Shown: piece by piece, positions 52,032 through 59,420 of the stretch
Layout: each line of letters opens with the position of its first letter
Position numbering within the stretch: the stretch's first letter is position 1
NCBI GenBank assembly: GCA_019694315.1
Contig: JAIBCE010000007.1
Coordinates: 1-59,420, forward strand
Direction of reading: 5' to 3'
DNA from: Sandaracinaceae bacterium
GTDB lineage: Bacteria; Myxococcota_A; Polyangia; Polyangiales; Sandaracinaceae
DNA length: 59,420 nucleotides
Translations under genes and position numbers: made by a program
Notes under the pieces: generated by a model
The model's input: the letters and a program-made list of their open reading frames with translations, nothing else
What the model was told of the DNA's origin: nothing
The model's database searches: none

Positions 52032-53315
52032 GTGGCGAGCGAGGCCGGTATGGATTGCGAGCTGTGCAACAAAGGGCTTCTGGATCTCCTCTACGGGGAG
52101 ATCGAGGAGAGCGTGGCGGTGCAGATGCGAGCGCACCTGGAAGGGTGTGCCTCGTGTCGGGGCGCGTTCGAGAAGCTCGAGGCGGGGCGAGGCTTCGCGC
52201 GTAAGCTCGAGATCGCCGCTGCACCGTCGATGGCGAAGGTGCTGGAGGCCGCACGAGAGCAGGCCGCCGCGAATCGTCGCGCCCGGGAGTCGAGCGCCGA
52301 GCCTGCGCCGGTCGAGGTGCCGTCGCGGCGCGAGCCCGAAGCGCGCGAGGATGGGCTCGCGGGCTGGCTTCGGTGGCTCGGCGCGGTGGTGATGGGACCG
52401 CAGCTCGGTGTCGCGACCGTGCTCATGCTCGTGGTCGGCATCGGCCTCTGGTACTTGCCCCAGCTCTCGGGAGCGGGGGGGCACTCCACCGCGCCGTTGC
52501 TCGAGCCCGAGCCGATGCAGACGAGCGAAGCATCCGCGCTCGAGCCCGCAGAGCCTCTTCAGCTCACGCATGATCCCCGTACCGGGCGCGTGACGGTCGA
52601 GACGGCCGGCTCGTCGGCGCAGCCGCCGGGCACGTCGACGGAAACGCCTGGCGAGGTAGCGCACGCCGAGAGCGTTCGTCCCTCGACGGAGCCGCGCGAC
52701 GTGCGAACGGAGGCGACGCGCGACGAGCTCGCAGCCCCGCCTCCCGTTCCAGACGACTCGGCGGAGACCGAGCTGGCCCTCGCCGTCGAGCAGCAGGTTC
52801 CCGCGGAGGGGCCGGTGGCCGGACGCGTGCAGACAGACTCGCTCCCGGAGCTGAGCAGCGCCGCGGGCTCGCTCGAGACAGGACCGTTGCCGACCGCAGG
52901 AATGGGAGTCCCAGCGCCCTCCACGCAGCCGTCCGCGCAGCTGCGGCCTTCGACACCCTCGTTCGACCTCGACGTGCCATCGGGCCCTGCGGCCGACGAT
53001 CTCGGTGCCGCCGCGCTACACGGACAGGCGCGACAGCTCGCCGCTGCAGGACGGTGCCAGGACTCGGTGGCGCGGTACCAGCAGCTGCAGTCGCGCTACC
53101 CGAGCTATCCCGAGGGCGGTCGCGCATCGATGGAGATGGCGGACTGTCTCCGTCGGCTCGGACGCACACGCGAGGCTCGTTCCAGCCTCGAGCGGGCGAC
53201 ACACTCCCCCGTGGGCACCGTGGCCGCGGCAGCGCGTCGCGAGCTCCTCGAGATGGACACCGCCGAGCGTGCGGCCGAAGCAGCGACGCCGACGGCCGAG
53301 GCCGCGACGCAGTGA
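52032..53315 (+). CDS. zinc-finger anti-sigma-like membrane protein with C-terminal TPR-like region
   Basis: 427 residues. The N-terminal zf-HC2/ZAS domain (CELCNKGLLDLLYGEIEESVAVQMRAHLEGCASCRGAFEKL) has H-x3-C-x2-C and an upstream C-x2-C, typical of anti-ECF factors. One membrane helix (GVATVLMLVVGIGLWYLP) follows. A ~220-residue Pro/Thr/Glu-rich periplasmic stretch leads to a TPR-like helical end (LAAAGRCQDSVARYQQLQSRYPSYPEGGRASMEMADCLRRLGRTREARSSLERA). Presumed to hold the adjacent sigma factor inactive and release it on an envelope signal (inference). Start GTG 52032 has GAGGGTG upstream. Confidence 0.82.
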   Translation: MASEAGMDCELCNKGLLDLLYGEIEESVAVQMRAHLEGCASCRGAFEKLEAGRGFARKLEIAAAPSMAKVLEAAREQAAANRRARESSAEPAPVEVPSRREPEAREDGLAGWLRWLGAVVMGPQLGVATVLMLVVGIGLWYLPQLSGAGGHSTAPLLEPEPMQTSEASALEPAEPLQLTHDPRTGRVTVETAGSSAQPPGTSTETPGEVAHAESVRPSTEPRDVRTEATRDELAAPPPVPDDSAETELALAVEQQVPAEGPVAGRVQTDSLPELSSAAGSLETGPLPTAGMGVPAPSTQPSAQLRPSTPSFDLDVPSGPAADDLGAAALHGQARQLAAAGRCQDSVARYQQLQSRYPSYPEGGRASMEMADCLRRLGRTREARSSLERATHSPVGTVAAAARRELLEMDTAERAAEAATPTAEAATQ

Positions 53316-53325
53316 CGCTGCCTCC

Positions 53326-54141
53326 TCAAACGCCCAGGCGCTTGAGGAGCCCTGCGACCCGCGCCCGAACGGCTTCGGCGGGGCTTGCGTTCGCGAGGCT
53401 GATCGCCTCCGACACCGCCGCCGCCACGTCGTCGGTAACGATGCTCGCGCGCTCGCCGAGCCTGCTTCGCAGTGGGGCGGCCGCCGAGCTCGCGCCCACG
53501 AAGATCACCCGCGCACCGACGACGCCCGCGACATCGACCATCGACGCGAGCTCCGCGATCGCACCATCGGCGATGTCGCCATCGAGGTGCACCACCACGA
53601 CCACGGCGCGCGCGTCGGCGCCGAGGAGCAGGGGACCGAGCCCCTCGGTGGCGCCCGCGATCCAGTCGGGATCGCCGCGTCCCTGGAGAACGAGCGCGAC
53701 GCAGCGCGGGGCCAGCACGAACGGGCGCGTCGCGCGGATCCGCGCGTCGAGCTCCTGCTCGCGGTCGTGCTCGAGGAGCCCCCGCGTGTAGCCCTCGATG
53801 AGCAGCCCGCGGAGGCTCTGCCGATCCCTCGACGACAACGACTCGCCAACGGCATCGAGGAGCGCCTCGGAGATCGCGGCGAGCTCGACGGCGGAGGACC
53901 CGAGCTCTGCGGCACGCCGGCCCAGGAGACCCACGAGGGCCATCGCTTCTCGCACACCCACCGGATCGGCGGCCCGCGCGAACGCGTCGAGCACGGTGGT
54001 CGACTCGGTCACGATCTCGCTGCGAAGCGAGGCGTCGATCGCGAAGGGCGACAAGCGATCCAGCGTGGCGGCGAACGACTCCGCCGCGACCGCGAGCGCG
54101 TGTGCCGTGACGTCGGACGTGGTGTGCAGCTCGCCTTCCAT
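53326..54141 (-). CDS. uncharacterised protein with possible STAS-like C-terminal domain
   Basis: 271 residues, no signal peptide or membrane helix. The N-terminal half is all-helical and Ala/Leu-rich. The C-terminal part (AVVVVVHLDGDIADGAIAELASMVDVAGVVGARVIFVGASSAAAPLRSRLGERASIVTDDVAAAVSEAIS) has the alternation of a STAS domain. A helical sensor plus STAS would resemble RsbR-type stressosome proteins, but no conserved Ser/Thr phosphosite is obvious. Assignment is tentative. It is convergent with the anti-sigma-like gene and divergent from lysC. Confidence 0.5.
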   Translation of the reverse strand: MEGELHTTSDVTAHALAVAAESFAATLDRLSPFAIDASLRSEIVTESTTVLDAFARAADPVGVREAMALVGLLGRRAAELGSSAVELAAISEALLDAVGESLSSRDRQSLRGLLIEGYTRGLLEHDREQELDARIRATRPFVLAPRCVALVLQGRGDPDWIAGATEGLGPLLLGADARAVVVVVHLDGDIADGAIAELASMVDVAGVVGARVIFVGASSAAAPLRSRLGERASIVTDDVAAAVSEAISLANASPAEAVRARVAGLLKRLGV

Positions 54142-54234
54142 CGAGTCGTCGATCGTAGCGAGCGTGGGCCTCGCAGGCGAGATCCCCGCCGTCGGCAGGA
54201 AAGCAGACGGACACGCGGGAGCGTGTTATCCGCG

Positions 54235-54259
54235 GATCGAGGCGAGTCTCGCTTCGATC
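54235..54259 (+). repeat. stem-loop in the lysC leader just before the Shine-Dalgarno
   Basis: GATCGAGGCG and CGCTTCGATC form a 10-bp stem (one G-T) around AGTCT. It ends two bases before CGGAGG, the lysC ribosome-binding site, and could modulate lysC translation. Confidence 0.45.
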
Positions 54260-54272
54260 TCGGAGGCACGCG

Positions 54273-55439
54273 ATGGCCACGGTCGTTCAGAAGTACGGCG
54301 GCAGCTCGGTCGCAGACGTGGACAAGCTCGGACGGGTGGCGGACAAGGTCGTCGCCGCACGTCGCGAGGGGCACTCGGTCGTCGTCGTGGTGTCCGCCAT
54401 GGGCAAGACCACCGACCAACTCCTCGCGCTCGCGAAGCAAGTCGACCCGAACCCGCCACGCCGTGAGCTCGACATGCTGCTCACCACCGGCGAGCGCGTC
54501 TCGATGGCGCTGCTGGCGATGGCCATCCAGAAGCGTGGTCTCGAGGCCATCTCGTTCACCGGATCGCAGAGCGGGATCATCACCAACGATCGACACTTCG
54601 ACGCGCGCATCATCGAGGTGCGCCCGCACCGCATCGAGGACGAGCTGGCACGAGGCCGGATCGTGATCGTCGCGGGCTATCAGGGCATGAGCTACCGGCG
54701 GGAGATCACGACCCTCGGTCGTGGCGGCAGCGACACGACGGCGATCGCGCTCGCGGCCGCGCTCGACGCCGAGCGCGCCGAGATCTACAGCGACGTCGAC
54801 GGAGTCTACAGCGCCGATCCGCGCGTGGTGCCCGAGGCGAAGCACCTGCCGGAGCTGACGTACGAGGCCATGCAAGAGATGGCCGACGTGGGAGCCAAGG
54901 TACTGAACGCGACGGCCGTGGAGCTCGCGAAGAAGGCCAAGATCGCGATCCATGCGCGCTCCACGTTCGAGCCGGGGCGCGAGACGCTGGTGCGAGAAGA
55001 TGCCGCCCGCGATGCCCGCAGTGTGGTGGGCCAGAAGGGCGTGGTGCTCGTGACGACGCGAGGCGAGCGTGCCCTGGATCGCGCCACGGAGATCCTGGCC
55101 GAGGCCTCCGTCCCCACGCGTGACGTCGAGGCGCGTCCTGACGGCGACGGCATGTCCTCCACGATGACCGTGGCGACCTCGCTGACGCCCGACTGGGAGG
55201 TCGTCCGCGGCAGGCTGCTCGACGAGCTCTCGGGCGCGATCCACATCGAGCCAGGGCTCGCGGCCGCGTCGATCGTCGGTGTCGATCCGACCGCCACCGC
55301 GACGGCAGTGGCGATGGCGCGCGCAGCGGGCGCGAGGATCCGCAGCGTGGTGGCGAGCGGTACGCGCGTCTCGGTCGTCCTCGACGAGCCCTCCGTGGAC
55401 GCGGTGGTGCGCGCGCTCCACGCCGAGCTCGTGGCCTGA
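54273..55439 (+). CDS. lysC: aspartate kinase
   Basis: Phosphorylates aspartate, the first step to lysine, threonine and methionine. 388 residues: amino-acid kinase domain ([94 protein letters not shown]) and two C-terminal ACT domains for feedback control. GGAGG precedes ATG 54273. It pairs functionally with asd at 7.6 kb. A leader stem-loop may add control. Confidence 0.96.
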   Translation: MATVVQKYGGSSVADVDKLGRVADKVVAARREGHSVVVVVSAMGKTTDQLLALAKQVDPNPPRRELDMLLTTGERVSMALLAMAIQKRGLEAISFTGSQSGIITNDRHFDARIIEVRPHRIEDELARGRIVIVAGYQGMSYRREITTLGRGGSDTTAIALAAALDAERAEIYSDVDGVYSADPRVVPEAKHLPELTYEAMQEMADVGAKVLNATAVELAKKAKIAIHARSTFEPGRETLVREDAARDARSVVGQKGVVLVTTRGERALDRATEILAEASVPTRDVEARPDGDGMSSTMTVATSLTPDWEVVRGRLLDELSGAIHIEPGLAAASIVGVDPTATATAVAMARAAGARIRSVVASGTRVSVVLDEPSVDAVVRALHAELVA

Positions 55440-55483
55440 GCTCCGCATCGTCGCGAGGCTGACGCGCTAGCCGCGCGTCGGCC

Positions 55484-55489
55484 TATAGT
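55484..55489 (+). promoter_or_regulatory. -10 element of a leaderless-type promoter for the NtrX-like gene
   Basis: TATAGT lies six bases before ATG 55496, with CTGACG 19 bases upstream as a possible -35. There is no Shine-Dalgarno, so the transcript probably starts at the start codon. Confidence 0.4.
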
Positions 55490-55495
55490 CGCGGG

Positions 55496-56878
55496 ATGAC
55501 CAGCACGGTGCTCGTCGTCGACGACGAGAAGAACATTCGACGCACCATCCGGATGGTGCTCGAGGGCGAGGACGTCGAGGTGCTGGAGGCGGGCAGCGCC
55601 GAGGAAGCGCTGGGGCTCGTGTCCCAGGAAGAGCTCGACGCCGTGATCCTCGACGTGCGGCTGCCGGGCATGACCGGCGTCGAGGCGCTCAAGAAGCTGC
55701 GCGCGCAGAAGGAGCTCGTCCCGGTCGTCATGATCTCCGGGCACGCGTCCATCAGCGAGGCGGTGGAGGCCGTGCTCCAGGGGGCGACCGACTTCCTCGA
55801 GAAGCCGCTCGATCGCGATCGACTGCTCGTCAGCGTCCGCAACGCGCTCCGCACCGGCGCCCTCGAGAAGGAGGTGCGCGCACTCAAGCGCAATGGTCGC
55901 AAGCGCTACGAGATGGTGGGCGAGAGCGCGGTGATGAAGCGCATCTTCTCGGAGATCGAGAAGGTCGCGCCGACGAAGGGGCGCGTGCTCATCACTGGCG
56001 AGAGCGGCACGGGCAAAGAGCTCATCGCACGCGCGATCCATCGCCTCTCGCCCCGCGCGGAGAAGCCCTTCGTCAAGGTCAATTGCGCGGCGATCCCCGC
56101 CGAGCTCATCGAGAGCGAGCTCTTCGGGCACGAGCGCGGGAGCTTCACCGGCGCCGTGGGACGCAAGAAGGGACTCTTCGAGATCGCGCACACCGGCACG
56201 CTCTTCCTCGACGAGATCGGCGACATGGCACCGAGCGCGCAGGCCAAGGTGCTACGGGCCCTCCAGAGCGGCGAGATCACCCGGGTGGGCGGCGAGCAGA
56301 CGATCGCGGTCGACGTGCGTGTGGTTGCGGCGACGAACAAGGATCTCGAGGCGGCCGTGGCCGCGGGCGAATTCCGCGAGGATCTCTTCTTCCGGCTCAA
56401 CGTGATCCCGCTTCGAAGCCCCTCGCTTCGCGAGCGCCCCGAGGATGTGCCGCTCCTGGCGAAGGCGTTTCTCGTCGAGTTCTGCGAGGAGAACGGGCTC
56501 CGACCCAAGCCCTTCGAGCCCGACGTGCTCGAGGCGCTCTCGGAGCGGAGCTGGCCCGGCAACGTCCGCGAGCTCCGCAACGTCGTCGAGCGCATGGCGA
56601 TCCTCAGCGACGACGCGATCACGCTCGATGACCTCCCCGAGCTACCCCGGCGGGAGCTCAAGGCCGCGGAGAACGCAGCCGCCCTCCCCGCCCCGCTCGG
56701 CGGCGACAGCGGGACGCGCGAGACGCTCCGCGAGTATCGCGAGCGTGCGGAGCGACAGTTCGTCGTCGACACGCTCGAGCGCTTCGAGTGGAACATCTCG
56801 CGTGCAGCGGTCGTGCTCGGCGTCGAGCGCACCAACCTCCACAAGAAGATGCGATCGCTCGGCATCAAGCGAGAGTGA
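55496..56878 (+). CDS. σ54-dependent response regulator (NtrX-like)
   Basis: 460 residues: receiver domain (1-120; VVDDEKN, phospho-acceptor D53 in VILDVRLPG, ISGHASISEAVEAV). The AAA+ domain (~130-370) has Walker A GESGTGKE, the σ54-contact loop GSFTGA (GAFTGA in most relatives) and Walker B TLFLDEIGD. A Fis-type helix-turn-helix closes it (FEWNISRAAVVLGVERTNLHKKM). It activates σ54-dependent promoters upon phosphorylation. No histidine kinase is adjacent, so the partner is unknown; NtrX-type is suggested by the receiver text and GSFTGA. Confidence 0.93.
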   Translation: MTSTVLVVDDEKNIRRTIRMVLEGEDVEVLEAGSAEEALGLVSQEELDAVILDVRLPGMTGVEALKKLRAQKELVPVVMISGHASISEAVEAVLQGATDFLEKPLDRDRLLVSVRNALRTGALEKEVRALKRNGRKRYEMVGESAVMKRIFSEIEKVAPTKGRVLITGESGTGKELIARAIHRLSPRAEKPFVKVNCAAIPAELIESELFGHERGSFTGAVGRKKGLFEIAHTGTLFLDEIGDMAPSAQAKVLRALQSGEITRVGGEQTIAVDVRVVAATNKDLEAAVAAGEFREDLFFRLNVIPLRSPSLRERPEDVPLLAKAFLVEFCEENGLRPKPFEPDVLEALSERSWPGNVRELRNVVERMAILSDDAITLDDLPELPRRELKAAENAAALPAPLGGDSGTRETLREYRERAERQFVVDTLERFEWNISRAAVVLGVERTNLHKKMRSLGIKRE

Positions 56879-56885
56879 CGACTGG

Positions 56886-56914
56886 CGCCGAGCACGGCTC
56901 GTCCTCGCTCGGCG
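56886..56914. terminator. possible shared hairpin between convergent σ54 regulators
   Basis: CGCCGAGC and GCTCGGCG form an 8-bp stem around 13 bases in the 48-base gap between convergent genes. There is no T-run, so it may slow or protect 3' ends rather than terminate by itself. Confidence 0.35.
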
Positions 56915-56926
56915 GCTCGCTCTCGG

Positions 56927-58282
56927 TCAGCCCTGGATGTTGAGGCGCTTCATCTTGCGCCAGAGCGTCGTGCCCGAGAGGCCCAGCACCTCGGCGGCGC
57001 GCTCCTTGTTGCCTTCGACCTCGCGCAACACCTTCGCGATCGCCTCGCGCTCGGCGTCGTCCACCACCTCGGTCAGGCGACGGCCCGCGACGCTTCCGGG
57101 TGTGGGCGTGACGCGCTGCTGGATCTCGGGAGGGACGATGTCGTCGAGGCGGATGCGGCCATCGACGGCCAGCGCCACCCCCTGCTCGATCATGTTCTCG
57201 AGCTCGCGGATGTTGCCCGGGAAGTCGTAGCGCACGAGGTAGTCGATCACGCCCTCGCCCAGCTCGACGCGCCGACGCATCTTGCGCGCGTACTTGTCGA
57301 CGAAGTGCTCGACGAGGAGCGGGATGTCCTCGCGGCGCTCTCGCAGCGGCGGCAGCACGAAGCGCGCGACGTTCAGTCGGTAGTAGAGGTCGAGCCGGAA
57401 GCGCTTGTCGGCGATCGCCTCCTGCAGATCCTGGTTCGTGGCTGCGATGATGCGGACGTCGACCGTCACGGCCTTGTTGTCGCCGAGCCGACGGATCTCG
57501 CCCTCCTGAATGGCGCGCAGGAGCTTCGCCTGGAAAGCGGGCTGCGTCTCGGCGATCTCGTCGAAGAAGAACGTGCCCCCGTTGGCCTCCTCGAAGAGGC
57601 CACGACGTGCGGTGACCGCGCCTGTGTAGGCGCCACGCACGTGGCCGAAGAGCTCGCTCTCGAGGAGCGTCTCGCTGACAGCCGCGCAGTTCACCGTGAC
57701 GAAGGGTTTGTCCGCGCGCAGCGAATTCGCGTGGATCGCGCGGGCCACGAGCTCCTTGCCCGTCCCGCTCTCGCCCGTGATCAGCACCGTCGTGTCGGTG
57801 GGCGCGATGCGCACGATGCGCGCGAGCACGTCGCGGATCGCAGCGGAGCGACCGATGATGTTCGAGAAGCCGTAGCGCTCGCGGAAGCTCGCCGTCATCG
57901 CGCTCATCGCACCGGCGAGCTTGCGCTTCTCGATCGCGCGCTCGATCTTCACCAGCAGCTCTTCCTCGGCGAAGGGCTTCTGGATGTAGTCGTAGGCGCC
58001 GATGCGCATGGCCTCGACGGCGCTCTCGATCGTGCCGTAGGCCGTCATGACCAGCACCTCGGTCATCGGCGTGGTCTCTTTCACGTGCCGGAGCACGTCG
58101 AGGCCATCCTTGCCCGCCATGCGGAGGTCGGTGAGGACGAGATCGAACGCGTCACCGTCGACGCGCTGGCAGGCCTCCTCGCCATCGGCGGCCTCCGTCA
58201 CGTCGTGCCCCGCGCCTCGCAGCATCAGCGAGAGCGTGGTGCGCATGTTGCGCTGATCATCGACGACGAGGATCTTCGCCAT
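56927..58282 (-). CDS. σ54-dependent response regulator (NtrC family)
   Basis: 451 residues, ATG 58282. Receiver ([14 protein letters not shown], phospho-acceptor D52 in [13 protein letters not shown] in YDYIQKPF). The AAA+ domain has Walker A GESGTGKE, σ54 loop GAYTGA and Walker [10 protein letters not shown]. The Fis-like DNA-binding end is [24 protein letters not shown]. It is convergent with the NtrX-like gene and unlinked to a kinase, so it is an orphan regulator whose targets cannot be told from here. Upstream TATGCG lies near the start. Confidence 0.93.
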   Translation of the reverse strand: MAKILVVDDQRNMRTTLSLMLRGAGHDVTEAADGEEACQRVDGDAFDLVLTDLRMAGKDGLDVLRHVKETTPMTEVLVMTAYGTIESAVEAMRIGAYDYIQKPFAEEELLVKIERAIEKRKLAGAMSAMTASFRERYGFSNIIGRSAAIRDVLARIVRIAPTDTTVLITGESGTGKELVARAIHANSLRADKPFVTVNCAAVSETLLESELFGHVRGAYTGAVTARRGLFEEANGGTFFFDEIAETQPAFQAKLLRAIQEGEIRRLGDNKAVTVDVRIIAATNQDLQEAIADKRFRLDLYYRLNVARFVLPPLRERREDIPLLVEHFVDKYARKMRRRVELGEGVIDYLVRYDFPGNIRELENMIEQGVALAVDGRIRLDDIVPPEIQQRVTPTPGSVAGRRLTEVVDDAEREAIAKVLREVEGNKERAAEVLGLSGTTLWRKMKRLNIQG

Positions 58283-58345
58283 GGTCCCGGCGCATAGTCG
58301 CAAGCCCGAGGGGCAGGGGCAACCGTTGTTCTTGGGTTCGTGTGT

Positions 58346-58555
58346 TCACGGCTCCTCTCCTGGATCGAGCTCGAGCGACGGGCGGCCGCTGCCGTGTGTG
58401 GTGGCCGCCGTCGCGCGCTCGATCGAGACACGGAGCCTCTCGATCTCTTCGGTTCGATCCTGCGACACCTTGAGGGCGTACCCAGCGATCGCGAGCGCGA
58501 CGAGGGCCACGCTCAGGGCCACGACGGACAGGAGGCGAGTCGTGCGATCCGTCAT
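58346..58555 (-). CDS. small single-span membrane protein
   Basis: 69 residues: MTDRTTRLLSVVALSVALVALAIAGYALKVSQDRTEEIERLRVSIERA... One membrane helix (8-27) and a short coiled-coil tail. The start overlaps the stop of the upstream gene by four bases (ATGA), so they are co-translated. No family recognised. Confidence 0.6.
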   Translation of the reverse strand: MTDRTTRLLSVVALSVALVALAIAGYALKVSQDRTEEIERLRVSIERATAATTHGSGRPSLELDPGEEP

Positions 58556-59420
58556 CGCTCGCCCACCGGCTGCTCGACATACGTGACGCTTCGGATGCGA
58601 AGCGGCGCGGGCGCACCTACGAACGTGCCCGTGACCCCTTCGAGCCGCCACGCCTCACCACGCTCTCGCAGCGTGAGCACCGGCGTCACCTCGTAGATGC
58701 CAGGCTCTTCGAACGGCCCACACAGCGCGACGCCATCGAGCGCGTACGCGATGGCGCGGCGCGAGGACAGTCGTGCGAAGAAGTCGGGGAGCGCCCTCCC
58801 CTGGAATCGCGGAAGCGCACAGTCGAGGTGCCCGCCGGACGGCGTCGTCACGCGGAACGACACGCTGTCCGGCCGGACGAACGCACGCACGACCTCGCTC
58901 GAGGCGCCCGTGACGCGAACGCGCAACACGGGGCGGCCGCTGCGGAGCGCGTCGGCGGCGAGGAGCGAGATCCGAACCGCCCCGTCGGCCACGCCGGCGG
59001 GGTTCGCGCTCGGTCGCCATGCGCTCGTGACGGGCGCGAGCGCACGGAACGAGGCAGTCGGCGTGCGGACGACCCACGCGCCGCGACCACGCCCAGCGTC
59101 GAAGTGGAAGACCACCTCCCTAGCATCCGGCAGGGCACCGAGCGCGCGACCCCAGCAGAGCTCGCGCAGGTCCAGCCACTCGGACCAACGCTCACCCGCG
59201 GCCAGCGAACGCGCCCGGGCCTCGGCGCGGGGGCGACCCGCCTGCACGCAGGTCACGCGGCGGTTGCGCGCGTCGCGCAGCTCGACGCGGAGACGCCGCC
59301 GATCGGCGGCGAGCTCGATCGGCTCGTGAGCCTCGACACTCAGCGTCACGCGGTAGCCGCCGATCGGCGTCACCGTCAGCGTCGCGGGCGGCGGCGAGGT
59401 CGCCGTGCGCGGGCGTCGCT
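58552..59420 (-). CDS. beta-rich protein of unknown function, N-terminus beyond the window
   Basis: The frame is open to the window edge without a convincing start (GTG 59373 is internal-looking), so the gene is partial, with at least 289 residues visible. The visible part is beta-strand rich (GGYRVTLSVEAHEPIELAADRRRLRVELRDARNRRVTC, VVFHFDAGRGRGAWVVRTP, AVRISLLAAD, GIYEVTPVLTLRERGEAWRLEGVTGTFVGA), like a periplasmic or cell-surface Ig-like domain. No catalytic motif. Coupled to the small membrane protein gene downstream. Confidence 0.65.
   Translation of the reverse strand, partial: RRPRTATSPPPATLTVTPIGGYRVTLSVEAHEPIELAADRRRLRVELRDARNRRVTCVQAGRPRAEARARSLAAGERWSEWLDLRELCWGRALGALPDAREVVFHFDAGRGRGAWVVRTPTASFRALAPVTSAWRPSANPAGVADGAVRISLLAADALRSGRPVLRVRVTGASSEVVRAFVRPDSVSFRVTTPSGGHLDCALPRFQGRALPDFFARLSSRRAIAYALDGVALCGPFEEPGIYEVTPVLTLRERGEAWRLEGVTGTFVGAPAPLRIRSVTYVEQPVGER

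Overview
The window is a gene-dense, high-GC bacterial chromosome segment, most likely from a myxobacterium (Myxococcota), perhaps a Sandaracinus-like Polyangia member. The evidence is Ser/Thr kinase catalytic motifs of myxobacterial type (HRDVSPSN), a MYXO-CTERM-like C-terminus, an AgmX/PglI-type TonB-like protein beside giant TPR proteins, σ54 activators, and an alternative complex III plus caa3 oxidase operon. No insertion sequence, prophage or CRISPR array was seen.

Layout. 1-8.7 kb: an AT-hook tail protein (cut by the window edge), an alpha/beta hydrolase, apaG, a 3-methyladenine glycosylase, tRNA-Glu and tRNA-Gln, a DUF2849-cysI-DUF934 sulfite-reduction cluster, a Nudix hydrolase, a TolC-like efflux porin and asd. 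8.8-14.4 kb: two secreted or outer-membrane proteins, truA, a stand-alone rplC with its own promoter and terminator, asnS and pgsA. 14.4-17.9 kb: a TPR-AIM24 fusion, an esterase lipoprotein and an unknown lipoprotein. 17.9-32 kb (minus strand): a respiratory operon actABCDEF - membrane protein - SCO - caa3 oxidase subunits II, I, III and IV. 32-37.8 kb: a small membrane protein, an O-methyltransferase, a Ser/Thr kinase, hisZ and purA. 37.9-39.2 kb: an outer-membrane barrel. 39.6-51 kb (minus strand): a seven-gene envelope operon resembling the Glt gliding/trans-envelope machinery. 51.3-59.4 kb: an ECF sigma factor with a zinc-finger anti-sigma-like partner, a possible STAS-type protein, lysC, two orphan σ54 response regulators and two small envelope genes at the edge.

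How the genes work together. The act-cox operon encodes a quinol-to-oxygen electron path that bypasses the bc1 complex: quinol is oxidised by ActABCDEF, electrons pass to cytochrome c domains (ActE and the CoxII tail), then to an A2-type (YSHPAVY) caa3 oxidase, with SCO for copper insertion. Unusual points are an in-frame ActE-TSP3-OmpA fusion, an eight-residue insertion in the CuA loop, and His-rich segments in several subunits. The Glt-like operon combines signal-peptide TPR proteins, a TPR lipoprotein, a small periplasmic protein, an ExbB/MotA-like protein without ExbD, and an FHA-like-TM-TonB-like protein; this looks like an energised inner-to-outer membrane complex. Several genes have a -10 hexamer only 6-7 nt before the start codon and no Shine-Dalgarno, which points to leaderless transcripts.
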